Made by a program: the position numbers and the translations under genes. From assembly GCF_016522505.1 (NCBI RefSeq), contig NZ_JAEHOH010000023.1:1-44471 (forward strand): 44,471 nucleotides of DNA, read 5' to 3'. How positions within the stretch are numbered: the stretch's first letter is position 1; each line of letters starts with the position of its first letter. This document shows, piece by piece, positions 1 to 10,247 of this stretch. Below the pieces are notes generated by a model. That model searched no databases. It saw nothing but the letters and a program-made list of their open reading frames with translations, and was not told where the DNA came from. Origin of the DNA: Leucobacter chromiisoli (lineage in GTDB: Bacteria > Actinomycetota > Actinomycetes > Actinomycetales > Microbacteriaceae).

Positions 1-47
1 CCCACCCTTCCGGGTGGAGCCCGCCGCGCTTCTCGTGCTTCGGTCGC

Positions 48-2576
<2,529 letters not shown>

Positions 2577-2744
2577 CTATTTCCTCCTGGGGCCGAGACG
2601 CGTCGACGGTGCGGACTCGGCCGATGCAACCAGAGTACGTGGGGATCCGGGATCACGGGGGCCTGTTCGCGCTGGGCGTGACTTCTCCCCGCGCCGACGC
2701 GGCCCGCCGTGCCCCCGGCTCCGCACGGCAGCCTCCGCCCGCTC

Positions 2745-2804
2745 TTGACAGCGACGGGGGCAGCGTGGAAACTTATCGAGAAGCGATAATATCGATATTC
2801 GATA
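2745..2804 (+). promoter_or_regulatory. Promoter with two tandem palindromic operators
   Basis: A consensus -35 TTGACA lies at 2745-2750, and a plausible -10 GAAACT lies at 2768-2773 after a 17-bp spacer. Immediately downstream are two palindromes of the form TATCG-N5-CGATA, at 2774-2788 and 2790-2804. They are offset by 16 bp, and the first extends to TTATCG-N5-CGATAA at 2773-2789. The block is very AT-rich against its surroundings and covers the expected transcription start, the usual place for a repressor site. The obvious candidate protein is the small Cro/CI-type regulator encoded second in the operon. That link is inference. Confidence 0.7.
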
Positions 2805-2823
2805 AACTTAGAAGGAGGACGTT

Positions 2824-3444
2824 ATGATCGCCGACTCGTCGTTCCGGCCGTCTCCCGGCGATCGCGTCGCCATCGCGATCTTCATGGTCGCTGGAGCAGC
2901 GATCGTCGTCTGGTCGGGCGTCAGCGCCTATCTCCGGATCATGCGGGTGCTGCTCGGCGAGAGCATCCCCGTCACCGTCCAGCCGATCGGCCTGCGGGTA
3001 GAGGCTCCGCTCGGACCCGGCGGGGCAGCGGTTCCCCTGCAGGTCGACACCGCCACCGTCGAGGTGCCCGGGCTGCCGGCGTCGGCGTTCGGGGCCGAGA
3101 TCCTCGCCCAGGTGATCCGGTTCGGCACCGTCGCCGTCGTCGTCCTCTGCCTCGCACTCCTCGCCCGCAGCATCCTCCGCGGGCGGGTCTTCGGTCGCGG
3201 CAACACGGCCCTGGCCGCCACCGCGGGGATCGTCGGGCTCGCGGGCTCCGGCACGGCCCTCGCGCTGGGCGGCGCCGTCGGAGGCGGCGTGCTGCACGAT
3301 CTCGGCGGGAGCGACGCCGACGGCTTCGTCTTCCTCGTCGCCGATCCGACCCTCTTCATCATCGGGGCGTTCGCGTTCGCGGTGATCCTGACCGCCTTCA
3401 CCGTCGGCGCGAAGATCCGGCGCGAGACCGAGGGGCTCGTGTGA
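2824..3444 (+). CDS. DUF2975-type four-helix membrane protein
   Basis: A 206-residue integral membrane protein with four hydrophobic segments at roughly 15-40, 95-120, 130-165 and 175-200. The segments and their arrangement resemble the DUF2975 family, whose function is unknown and whose genes are typically followed by a small YozG-like helix-turn-helix gene, as here. The ATG at 2824 is preceded by AGAAGGAGG at good spacing. The 3' end overlaps the regulator start by 4 bases (GTGA), so the two are translationally coupled. Expression is probably controlled by the tandem palindromes just upstream. An extracytoplasmic loop rich in Val/Pro/Gly lies between helices 1 and 2. The family call rests on architecture and partner gene, not on a search. 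Confidence 0.75.
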   Translation: MIADSSFRPSPGDRVAIAIFMVAGAAIVVWSGVSAYLRIMRVLLGESIPVTVQPIGLRVEAPLGPGGAAVPLQVDTATVEVPGLPASAFGAEILAQVIRFGTVAVVVLCLALLARSILRGRVFGRGNTALAATAGIVGLAGSGTALALGGAVGGGVLHDLGGSDADGFVFLVADPTLFIIGAFAFAVILTAFTVGAKIRRETEGLV

Positions 3445-3677
3445 GCCCGGCGGAGCCCGAGGAGCGGCACGCCATCCACTGCCGCCTCGATGAGCTCCTC
3501 GCCGAACGCGGGATGACGCTCACCGAGCTGAGCGAGCGCGTCGGCGTCAGCCTGGTCAATCTCTCGGTGCTGAAGAACGACCGCGCCCGCGCCGTCCGGT
3601 TCTCGACGCTGACCGCGATCTGTCAGGCGCTCGGCTGCGAGGTCGGCGAGCTGCTGGTCGTGTCGGAGAGGGGATAA
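3441..3677 (+). CDS. Small Cro/CI-type (YozG-like) HTH regulator
   Basis: A 78-residue single-domain DNA-binding protein. The helix-turn-helix covers about residues 22-65, with TLTELSERVGVSLVNLSVLK as the core and the typical ending LTAICQALGCEVGELL. There is no sensor or dimerisation domain, as in the YozG group that accompanies DUF2975 membrane proteins. It starts with GTG overlapping the stop of the upstream gene. By family habit it binds DNA as a dimer. The tandem 15-bp palindromes at 2774-2804 are the natural target, which would make the operon autoregulated. What the membrane partner senses cannot be read from the sequence. Confidence 0.88.
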   Translation: MSPAEPEERHAIHCRLDELLAERGMTLTELSERVGVSLVNLSVLKNDRARAVRFSTLTAICQALGCEVGELLVVSERG

Positions 3678-3757
3678 GGATCCCACGCCATCGCCGTCGG
3701 ATTCAGGACGCTCCCTCCGCCCAGAGGGCCGCGGGGGCGGAGGACCGCTCGAACAGC

Positions 3758-4150
3758 CTACTGCTGCGGCGGCTGCTCCATCGGCGGCATCTGCACCTGC
3801 TCCATCTGCGGCGCCTGCGCGGGCTGCACCTGAGCGAGCGGTTCGATCACCACCGCGGTGCCGTAGGCGCAGAACTCCGTGAAGTTGCCGATCGAGCTCG
3901 ACTCGAAGCGCATCGCGATCACCGCGTTCGCCCCGCGGCGCTGCCCCTCGTGCCACATCCGGGTCATGACCTCGAACCGCGACTCGTACATGATCTTGGT
4001 GTACTCGGGGATCTCGCCCCCGCCGATCGCCCGGAAGCCGGCGGTGAAGTTCTGGCCGAGGTGCGCCGAGCGCACCGTGAGCCCCATCACCTCGCCGAGC
4101 ACCTGGGTGATCCGGTAGCCGGGCACGTCATTGGTCGTCGTTACGAACAT
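3758..4150 (-). CDS. YbjQ/UPF0145 family protein
   Basis: A 130-residue protein. The first 105 or so residues match the YbjQ (UPF0145) heavy-metal-binding-like fold, with the diagnostic stretches TTNDVPGYRI, GLTVRSAHLGQN, R.EA-like MTRMWHEGQRRGANAV and the ending TEFCAYGTAVVIEP. Members form pentamers or decamers; no catalytic function is established. The last 25 residues are an added Gln/Pro/Met-rich tail. It is likely a single-gene unit: the DUF2975 operon converges on it from the left, with an 80-bp gap that shows no clear terminator. Confidence 0.9.
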   Translation of the reverse strand: MFVTTTNDVPGYRITQVLGEVMGLTVRSAHLGQNFTAGFRAIGGGEIPEYTKIMYESRFEVMTRMWHEGQRRGANAVIAMRFESSSIGNFTEFCAYGTAVVIEPLAQVQPAQAPQMEQVQMPPMEQPPQQ

Positions 4151-4205
4151 GGGTCAATCATGCCCCATCCGCCGGTTCCGGTCGCCCATCCGGCGGGAGG
4201 CGGAT

Positions 4206-4232
4206 GCCGCGGACGCCTCAGGCGTCCGCGGC
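4206..4232. terminator. 12-bp-stem hairpin centred on the hydrolase stop codon
   Basis: GCCGCGGACGCC at 4206-4217 and its exact reverse complement at 4221-4232 flank the three bases TCA, which are the minus-strand TGA stop of the serine hydrolase gene. The hairpin therefore places the stop codon at its apex. No T-run follows, so any termination would be inefficient or Rho-assisted. It could equally protect the 3' end of the mRNA. A longer imperfect inverted repeat (CATCCGCC/GGCGGATG, about 4167-4206) lies next to it. Confidence 0.5.
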
Positions 4233-5429
4233 GGCGAGCGCCCAGGAGGCGACCTCGAAGGCCCGCACCGTCCAGAACAGCTTCTCGGCATCCTGCGGCG
4301 TCGGCCAGCTCGAGACCTTCACGCCGACCACGCCCGTGGCGCGGTTCATGTAGATCATCTGCCCGTGGATGCCGAGGGCGAGCATCACGTCGGCGCTCTC
4401 GCCCGGGAACCAGAATCCGTTGCGGTACATGCCGCCCGGCATCAGGGTCGGCTCGGTCGCGTTGGCGAAGGCCTCCCGGGAGTCGGGCCCGCCCGCGAAC
4501 GTGTCGACCACCCACCACTCCGGGAGCACTTGCACGCCGTCGAGCGCGTTGCCGCGGTTCGCGAAGAGGTTCCCGAAGCGCGCGAGATCCCGCATCGCCG
4601 CGGAGACCCCGCCGTCGAACATTCCGCTGCCCACACTGTCCACGCCGACGTGGGCGTCGTACTCGGCGCCCATGGGCTGCCACAGCCGCTCCGACATGAC
4701 GTCGGCGGCCGGCCGGCCGGCCGCCCCCTCGATCACGAAGCCCAGCACGTCCGTCTCGCACGACTTGTAGTCGAAGGGGCCCCCGTGCGGCGCCAGCTGC
4801 CCGAGGGTGGCGAGGAAGCCGAGCAGCGTGTCGGGCACGTCGGGGTGCTTCCTCGGGGCCCAGCCGATGGCCTCCTCGAGCAGTCGTACCTCGGCGTCCT
4901 CGTTGAGGTACTCCTCCGAGAACTGGACCCCCGTGCGCATGTCCACGAGGTGGCGGACGAGCGCTCCCTCGTAGCCCGAACCCGCGAGCTGCGGAACGTA
5001 GGCGGTGACCGGGGCGTCGAGATCCAGTTCGCCGGAGGCGGCCAGCAGACCCGCCACCGTGGCGGTCAGCGACTTGGACACCGACATCAGGAGGTGCATG
5101 CCGCCGGGGCGCATCGCGCCGAAGTACTCCTCGCCGACGATCTCGCCGCGGTGGGTGATCATCCAGCCGTCGGTGTGGGTGGCGCGCATGACCTCCGAGA
5201 ACGACGCCGAGCGATCCTCCCAGGGGTGGGGGATCAGCATCTCGGCGATCTCCGCCGGGCGGCGCGCGAACTCGGTGACGCGCGCCCCCCGGCGGATCGG
5301 ATGGACCGGCAGGAACGACTCGATGTTCTGCATCGACCACTGGAGGTAGGGCGCGAACTGCCACTGATCCAGCGCGGGCATCTCGACGCCCCCTCCTTCG
5401 ACAGAGCTCATGCCGTATCCGGTCTCCAT
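4218..5429 (-). CDS. Beta-lactamase-fold serine hydrolase (class C/NylB-like)
   Basis: A 403-residue member of the beta-lactamase/penicillin-binding-like serine hydrolase family that includes EstB and 6-aminohexanoate-dimer hydrolase (NylB). The catalytic S-x-x-K tetrad is SVSK at 116-119, in MHLLMSVSKSLTATVAG. The second motif is Y221-K-S, followed by LGFVIEGAAGRPAADV, the usual Y-x-(S/N) helix with the ATG-like downstream signature. No signal peptide is visible, so it is probably cytoplasmic, unlike a true beta-lactamase. The upstream ATP-grasp gene ends 27 bases before it, so the two form an operon. The first ATG (5429) has GAGGAG about 12 bases upstream. An internal ATG at 5381 has a better-looking AAGGAGG and would give 387 residues. 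The substrate is unknown: amide, ester or peptide are all possible. Confidence 0.88.
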   Translation of the reverse strand: METGYGMSSVEGGGVEMPALDQWQFAPYLQWSMQNIESFLPVHPIRRGARVTEFARRPAEIAEMLIPHPWEDRSASFSEVMRATHTDGWMITHRGEIVGEEYFGAMRPGGMHLLMSVSKSLTATVAGLLAASGELDLDAPVTAYVPQLAGSGYEGALVRHLVDMRTGVQFSEEYLNEDAEVRLLEEAIGWAPRKHPDVPDTLLGFLATLGQLAPHGGPFDYKSCETDVLGFVIEGAAGRPAADVMSERLWQPMGAEYDAHVGVDSVGSGMFDGGVSAAMRDLARFGNLFANRGNALDGVQVLPEWWVVDTFAGGPDSREAFANATEPTLMPGGMYRNGFWFPGESADVMLALGIHGQMIYMNRATGVVGVKVSSWPTPQDAEKLFWTVRAFEVASWALAAADA

Positions 5430-5456
5430 CCCGTTCGCCGTCTCCTCGTGCTGCGC

Positions 5457-7403
5457 TTACTTGCCCTTGGCGGGCGCGGGCCTCGGGGCCGGCTTCTCGG
5501 CCCCGTCCACTGGAGTGACATCGTACATGCCCCGGATCGCATCGATCAGGTACTTGGCGTGCAGCGTCAGTCCGCCGTGGCCCGCCTCCAGGTGGGCCTT
5601 GGTCACGAGGATACCGAGGTCCGCCCCCTTCCAGCGGTACTGGCCGGAGTCGTAGATCCGCAGGAAGAACGCCTCGGACTCGCTCGACAGGAGGTGCCAG
5701 TCGAGGTCGCCGTGGCTGTACACGAGATGGCCGTAGTGGTCGAGCACGTAGCGGCCCGTCTTCGGGGCGGAGTCGATCCGCTCCACGCTGTCGCTGGTGT
5801 GCTTGATCACCATGTGGCTCCACTCGTCCTCCGAGGCGAGCTCCTCCCAGCGGGCGTTGATCTCGTCGACGTCGATCTCGAAGTCGATGCCCGAGTACTC
5901 GAGCAGATGGAAGGCGAAGAGCGGCACATCCGCATAGGCGCCGGCGGTGACGTTGGTGATGGCGGAGGCGCCGCTCACGCGCGGGTTGAGCTCGCCGAGA
6001 TAGACGTCGCCCGTGTCGGTGTCCAGCAGCACGTCGACCTCGAAGAAGCCGCGGTACCCCTCCTTGCCGAGACGGTCGCCGAGCTTGCGCACCAGCTGCA
6101 CCGCCGCGTGCCGGCTCTCGTCGTCGAGCACGGTCGGGAACATCTCGTTGCCCGCCCAGCCGCCGCGGTACGGGGTCAGGTCCTTGTGACCGGTGATCTC
6201 CGTCATGCACGGTCCGACGACGGTGCCGTGCCGCGTGAGCACCGCCTCGATCGCGACGGGCCGGTTGTTGATCCGCTTCATGACCTTGATCTCGACGCCC
6301 GTCACCTCGTCGGCGATGGCGGCGAACTCCGCCTCGCTCGTGACGAAGTAGGTGGTCTTGCCCGAGTCGCCGTAGGCGGTCTGGATCACCAGATCCTGCC
6401 CGAGCTTGGCCTTGTTCGTGACGCTCACCAGCTCGTCCCAGTCGTTCACCGTGGTGAGCACGTTGGGCACGCTCGGCACCCCCACCGAGTCGGCGATCTG
6501 GGTGGTCACGATCTTGGAGTCCAGCCGCTCGCGAAGGCCGTGGCTCGGCAGGATCAGCTCGTAGTCCAGCTCCTCGCAGATGCGCTCGGTCTCCTCGTCG
6601 AAGAACACCATGACGATCTGCGGGCGCAGCCCGGGCGGGGTGCGGCGCTCGATGTGCGCCCGCACCTCGTGATTGCACAGCAGCCAGTTGTTGATCGCCT
6701 CGCCGCTCTCGAACTCGATGTACGGCTTGTCGGTCGGGCTGAAGACGCGCGGGTGGGTGCCGTCCCAGCTGTCGTAGTAGGTGATGTAGGAGAACCCGCG
6801 CACCCAGCGGTCGAGGCCGAGCAGGTTGAAGGCGGTCGCACCGACGAAGAACACGGGGGTGTCGCTCGTGCGGAGGTAGTGCCGGATCTCGGAGATGTTC
6901 TTGAGCTTGCTGAACTTGCTGCGGCCGATGGTGACGGGCCCCGTGTTCACGGTCTTGCGCGCCCGCTTGCGGCGTCCGATGGCCCGCTTCGCCTTGGCCA
7001 CCTCCCGCTGCTCGTCCACGGAGTCGGATCCGGCCGACGGCACCGCCTGCGGCGCGTCCGCCACCGGCGCCCCGTCCGGAGCGCCGCCGGCCGCCACAGC
7101 GGCCCGGGTCTGCGCAGCCGCCTTCTCGACCTCCGTCGAGGCCGTCTTCGAGATGCCCTTCGCAGCGCTCTTCGCACCTGTCTTGGCGGCGGTCTTCGCG
7201 GTCGTCCTGGTGGCGGTCTTGGCCGCCGCCGCGCTCGTGCGCGGAGTCGAGCCCTTGCTCTTCGCGGGCGCCCGCCTCACCTTCGCGGCGGGTTTCTCCT
7301 GCGCGGCCGGTTTCTCCTGCGCGGCGTCGGAGGCCGCGGGACTCGATGCGGTGGCCTCTTCCGTCTTCGGATCGGGGGTCGGGGAAGCAGTTGTACGCGC
7401 CAT
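5457..7403 (-). CDS. ATP-grasp ligase with a histone H1-like N-terminal tail
   Basis: A 648-residue protein. Residues 1 to about 150 are disordered and Lys/Ala/Thr/Pro-rich with repeated AAK/TAK blocks, ending in a basic cluster (RRKRARK). The rest resembles a biotin-carboxylase-like ATP-grasp enzyme: a pre-ATP-grasp region starting near TPVFFVGATAFNLLGLDRW, a nucleotide-binding loop (YGDSGKTTYFV), and the metal-binding signature GELNPRVSGAS with Glu near 469. ATP-grasp enzymes join a carboxylate to an amine or thiol through an acyl phosphate; the substrates here are unknown. The open frame extends to 7502, but ATG 7403 has a good GGAAGGAA site and begins the tail typical of such proteins. 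It is the first gene of a pair with the serine hydrolase 27 bases downstream. Confidence 0.85.
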   Translation of the reverse strand: MARTTASPTPDPKTEEATASSPAASDAAQEKPAAQEKPAAKVRRAPAKSKGSTPRTSAAAAKTATRTTAKTAAKTGAKSAAKGISKTASTEVEKAAAQTRAAVAAGGAPDGAPVADAPQAVPSAGSDSVDEQREVAKAKRAIGRRKRARKTVNTGPVTIGRSKFSKLKNISEIRHYLRTSDTPVFFVGATAFNLLGLDRWVRGFSYITYYDSWDGTHPRVFSPTDKPYIEFESGEAINNWLLCNHEVRAHIERRTPPGLRPQIVMVFFDEETERICEELDYELILPSHGLRERLDSKIVTTQIADSVGVPSVPNVLTTVNDWDELVSVTNKAKLGQDLVIQTAYGDSGKTTYFVTSEAEFAAIADEVTGVEIKVMKRINNRPVAIEAVLTRHGTVVGPCMTEITGHKDLTPYRGGWAGNEMFPTVLDDESRHAAVQLVRKLGDRLGKEGYRGFFEVDVLLDTDTGDVYLGELNPRVSGASAITNVTAGAYADVPLFAFHLLEYSGIDFEIDVDEINARWEELASEDEWSHMVIKHTSDSVERIDSAPKTGRYVLDHYGHLVYSHGDLDWHLLSSESEAFFLRIYDSGQYRWKGADLGILVTKAHLEAGHGGLTLHAKYLIDAIRGMYDVTPVDGAEKPAPRPAPAKGK

Positions 7404-7622
7404 TGCGTTTCCTTCCGTAGAGAACGGTACGGGAATCCTGCCACGTTCGCCGAGGAATTCCAAAACGGGCGCCGTGGCACGCCAGAGGTTGGCCCCCGGC
7501 ATAGCGGAGGCTGATGCCTGACGCGCCCGAGGGGAACACCGGGCCTGCCGGAGGTCGACGCCTGGCGCACCGAAGGCAAGCGCATAGACCGCGCATCAGG
7601 CGGTCGCGGGCGGCGGAGAAGG

Positions 7623-9194
7623 CTACTGCAGCGCTGAGGTGAGGCGCGCGAGGCCGTCGAGCAGTTGGGACCGCAGCGGCTGCTTCTCCCACTCCTCGAG
7701 CGTGAGCTCGCGGGAGTTCCGGCGGTAGTAGTCGTTGACCCCGTCGAGCTCCTCCACGAAGCTCTCCCCGTGCACCACCATGGAGACCTCCATGTTCAGG
7801 TTGAAGGACCGCTGGTCCATGTTCGACGACCCGACCACGGCCACGGCATCGTCGACGGTGAAGTGCTTGGAGTGCAGGATGTACGGAGGACGGAACATCA
7901 TGATGCGGACGCCCGCGCGGAGCAGCTCCTCGTAATAGGAGCGCTGCGCGTGGTACACGACGGGCTGATCCCCGATCTCGGAGACGAAGAGCTCGACGTC
8001 GACGCCGCGCGCGGTCGCCGCCCGGATGGCGTTCATGATCGAGCCGTCCGGCACGAAGTACGGGCTCGTGATGCTGATCCGGCGCCTCGCCGTGTACATC
8101 AGGGCGACGAACACCTGGAGGTTGTTCTCGCCCGCGAAGCCCGGCCCGCTCGGCACGATCTGGCAGTCGAGGTCGCCGGGACGCCGCGTCTCGATCTCGC
8201 TCTCCAGCAGGTTGGTGAGCAGTTCGTCCGTCTCCAGGTACCAGTCGCCCTGGAACACGGCCTCGAGCCCCAGCACCACGGGACCCTCGACGCGCACCAT
8301 GAGGTCCTTCCAGTGGAGGCCCCTGCGGCGGTTCGCCGGCTTGTTGTAGCTGGAGTCGATGAGGTTCTGCGAGCCCATGAAGCCGACGGTGCCGTCGGCG
8401 ACGAGCAGCTTCCGGTGGTTGCGCAGATCCGGCCGCTGATACTGCCCTCTCCACGGCCGCACCGGCAGCATGTACGACCACTGGGCCCCGGCCGCGGTGA
8501 GCGCCCGCGCCGTCCGCTTCGTTCCGGGGTAGCGCACCGAGGTGATGTAGTCGAGCAGCACGCGCACGACGACGCCGCGAGCGGTCGCCTCGCGGATCGC
8601 CTCGAAGAAGTCGGCCGTGGTGTCGTCGAGCGCGAGCAGGTAGAACTCGATGTGCACGTAGTCGCGAGCCTCGCGGATGGCCTGGGCCATGCGCGCGATC
8701 GACTCCTCGTAGTCGATGCAGATCGAGGCGGTGTTGCCGCTCAGCATGGGCTGCGCTCCCAGCGAGCGGCCGAGCGCCACCGCGGTGTCGAGGCCGTGCT
8801 GGAGCTGGCTCTCCGGGGTGACGAGCTCCCGCTCCTCCTCCTGGGAGATCTTGGCCACGAGCTGGTTGATGGCGGCCTGCTTCTTGCGGCGGGCGCGCGG
8901 CGGGTGCGGGCTGCCGATGATGAGGAAGAGCAGGAGCCCGGGGACGGGGAACAGGAAGATGGCGAGGAGCCAGGCCATCCCGGACGTCGGCCGTCGGTTG
9001 CGCGGCACGACGAAGAGGGCGCCGATCCGGATCACGTTGTCGACGACGAGGAGGGTGAGCGTCCAGATCCAGGGCCAGTTGATGCTGCTGGCCCAGCCGA
9101 TGATCGCCTCGCCCGATGCCTCGTCGGCGGCGACCGCCGGCCCCGCCGCCACCGCGGCCGCCGCTGCGCCGAGAGCGTGCAGAACCGCGGGCAT
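7623..9194 (-). CDS. cls: Cardiolipin synthase, two PLD domains
   Basis: A 523-residue phospholipase D superfamily enzyme that condenses two phosphatidylglycerols (or related lipids) into cardiolipin at the membrane. An Ala-rich start is followed by two transmembrane helices (about 30-90, with WIWTLTLLVVDNVI and MAWLLAIFLFPVPGLLLFLII), as in bacterial ClsA. There are two complete HKD motifs: HRKLLVADGTVGFMGSQN in the first half and HSKHFTVDDAVAVVGSSN in the second. The ATG follows GAAGGGAG. It is probably a single gene. A -10-like TAGTGT lies at 9237-9242 on the minus strand, but I see no convincing -35. The neighbouring ATP-grasp operon starts 219 bases downstream of its stop and seems independent. 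Confidence 0.93.
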   Translation of the reverse strand: MPAVLHALGAAAAAVAAGPAVAADEASGEAIIGWASSINWPWIWTLTLLVVDNVIRIGALFVVPRNRRPTSGMAWLLAIFLFPVPGLLLFLIIGSPHPPRARRKKQAAINQLVAKISQEEERELVTPESQLQHGLDTAVALGRSLGAQPMLSGNTASICIDYEESIARMAQAIREARDYVHIEFYLLALDDTTADFFEAIREATARGVVVRVLLDYITSVRYPGTKRTARALTAAGAQWSYMLPVRPWRGQYQRPDLRNHRKLLVADGTVGFMGSQNLIDSSYNKPANRRRGLHWKDLMVRVEGPVVLGLEAVFQGDWYLETDELLTNLLESEIETRRPGDLDCQIVPSGPGFAGENNLQVFVALMYTARRRISITSPYFVPDGSIMNAIRAATARGVDVELFVSEIGDQPVVYHAQRSYYEELLRAGVRIMMFRPPYILHSKHFTVDDAVAVVGSSNMDQRSFNLNMEVSMVVHGESFVEELDGVNDYYRRNSRELTLEEWEKQPLRSQLLDGLARLTSALQ

Positions 9195-9393
9195 CCGACT
9201 CCCTTCGAATCCGCCCGGGATCAGGCGGTAGGAGCTACACTATCGGTTCGCGTGCGCGGTCAGGCGGGCGCGCGCCGACGGCGGATCGGCCGGCGCCGCC
9301 GCGTTCGGGCTGTCGTCGCCGGGGTCGTCGCCACCCGGGTCGTCGCCGGAGTCGACCGGGGACGGAGCCGGCGGGCCGCTCTCGGCGGGGCGC

Positions 9394-9573
9394 TCAGGAG
9401 TCCTCTCGGGCGGGGAGCCCCATGCGGGCCCGCTCCTTCGCCTCCATCTCGCGATAGATGCGGCGCTCGGTGCGGTCGGCTCGCAGGATCATCCGCAGCA
9501 CCATCCAGAAGAAGAGGCCGATCAGCACGGTCGGCGTGATCGACCAGAGCGCATTCATCCACCAGTCACCCAT
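9394..9573 (-). CDS. Small single-helix membrane protein
   Basis: A 59-residue hypothetical protein: a short N-terminus (MGDWWMNALWS), one transmembrane helix (about 12-30, TPTVLIGLFFWMVLRMIL), then a charged helical tail (RADRTERRIYREMEAKERAR). Such small proteins are common in Microbacteriaceae near tmk; the function is unknown. The Shine-Dalgarno sequence is weak. It starts 44 bases after the tmk stop, so it may be the end of the topA-tmk unit. Past its stop another frame stays open to TAG at 9240-9242 with very high GC3 and a protein-like Pro/Asp/Gly-rich content. A one-base indel near 9400-9415 could therefore have truncated a protein of about 110 residues. Confidence 0.65.
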   Translation of the reverse strand: MGDWWMNALWSITPTVLIGLFFWMVLRMILRADRTERRIYREMEAKERARMGLPAREDS

Positions 9574-9616
9574 AGCACCCGATGGTACCCGGCTCAGCTG
9601 TGAGCGCGCGGCCCCG

Positions 9617-10237
9617 TCATCGGTCGAGCAGTCCGGCGACGCGGGCGACCACGGCGCCGTGCAGTTCCGCGACGGGCAGTACGGCGTCGAGCACCAGGAA
9701 TCGCCCCGGCTCGTTCCGCGCGAGCGCGAGGAATCCCTCCCTGACCGCGCGGTGGAACCCGCTCTCCTCGGCTTCGAGGCGGTCGGCGGATCCTCCTCGC
9801 GCGGCCCGACGGGCGGCGCCGAGCTCGGGGGCGGCGTCGAGCAGCACGGTGAGATCGGGCCAGAGCCCGCGGCTCGCCCACTCGCTGATCTCCCGGATCT
9901 CGGCGGGGTCGAGCACTCTGCCGGCCCCCTGGTAGGCGAGGGAGGAGTCGATGTAGCGGTCCTGCACGACGACGGCGCCGCGCGCGAGCGCGGGGCGCAC
10001 GATCTGGGCGACATGCTGAGCGCGGTCGGCGGCGTAGAGCAGCGCCTCGGCTCGCGGGTCGACCTCGCCGCCGTGCAGCAGCTGCTCGCGCAGCGCGGCG
10101 CCGAGGGGCGTGCCCCCGGGCTCGCGAGTGCGCACCACCTCGCGGCCGCGCTCGCCGAGCCACCGGCTCAGCAGCTCGGCCTGAGTGGTCTTGCCCGCGC
10201 CGTCGCCGCCCTCGAGGGTGATGAAGAGCCCGCTCAC
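9617..10237 (-). CDS. tmk: Thymidylate kinase
   Basis: Phosphorylates dTMP to dTDP with ATP, the last dedicated step before dTTP. The 206 residues match the family length. The P-loop is LEGGDGAGKTTQ at about 8-19. The dTMP-binding TREPGGTPLG and the DRYIDSSLAYQGAGR motif follow, then a Lid region. The start is a GTG at 10237, 10 bases after the topA stop codon (10248-10250), giving VSGLFITLEGG. The frame is open further upstream, but that part is antisense-like coding of the topA tail and is excluded. It is transcribed with topA, a common actinobacterial order. Confidence 0.95.
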   Translation of the reverse strand: MSGLFITLEGGDGAGKTTQAELLSRWLGERGREVVRTREPGGTPLGAALREQLLHGGEVDPRAEALLYAADRAQHVAQIVRPALARGAVVVQDRYIDSSLAYQGAGRVLDPAEIREISEWASRGLWPDLTVLLDAAPELGAARRAARGGSADRLEAEESGFHRAVREGFLALARNEPGRFLVLDAVLPVAELHGAVVARVAGLLDR

Positions 10238-10247
10238 CCGGGGCTCG

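Noticed and set aside
4131..7514. 1127-codon plus-strand ORF opposite the hydrolase and ATP-grasp genes
   Set aside because: It crosses both genes on the other strand; composition (His/Arg/Val/Gly) is that of an antisense shadow.
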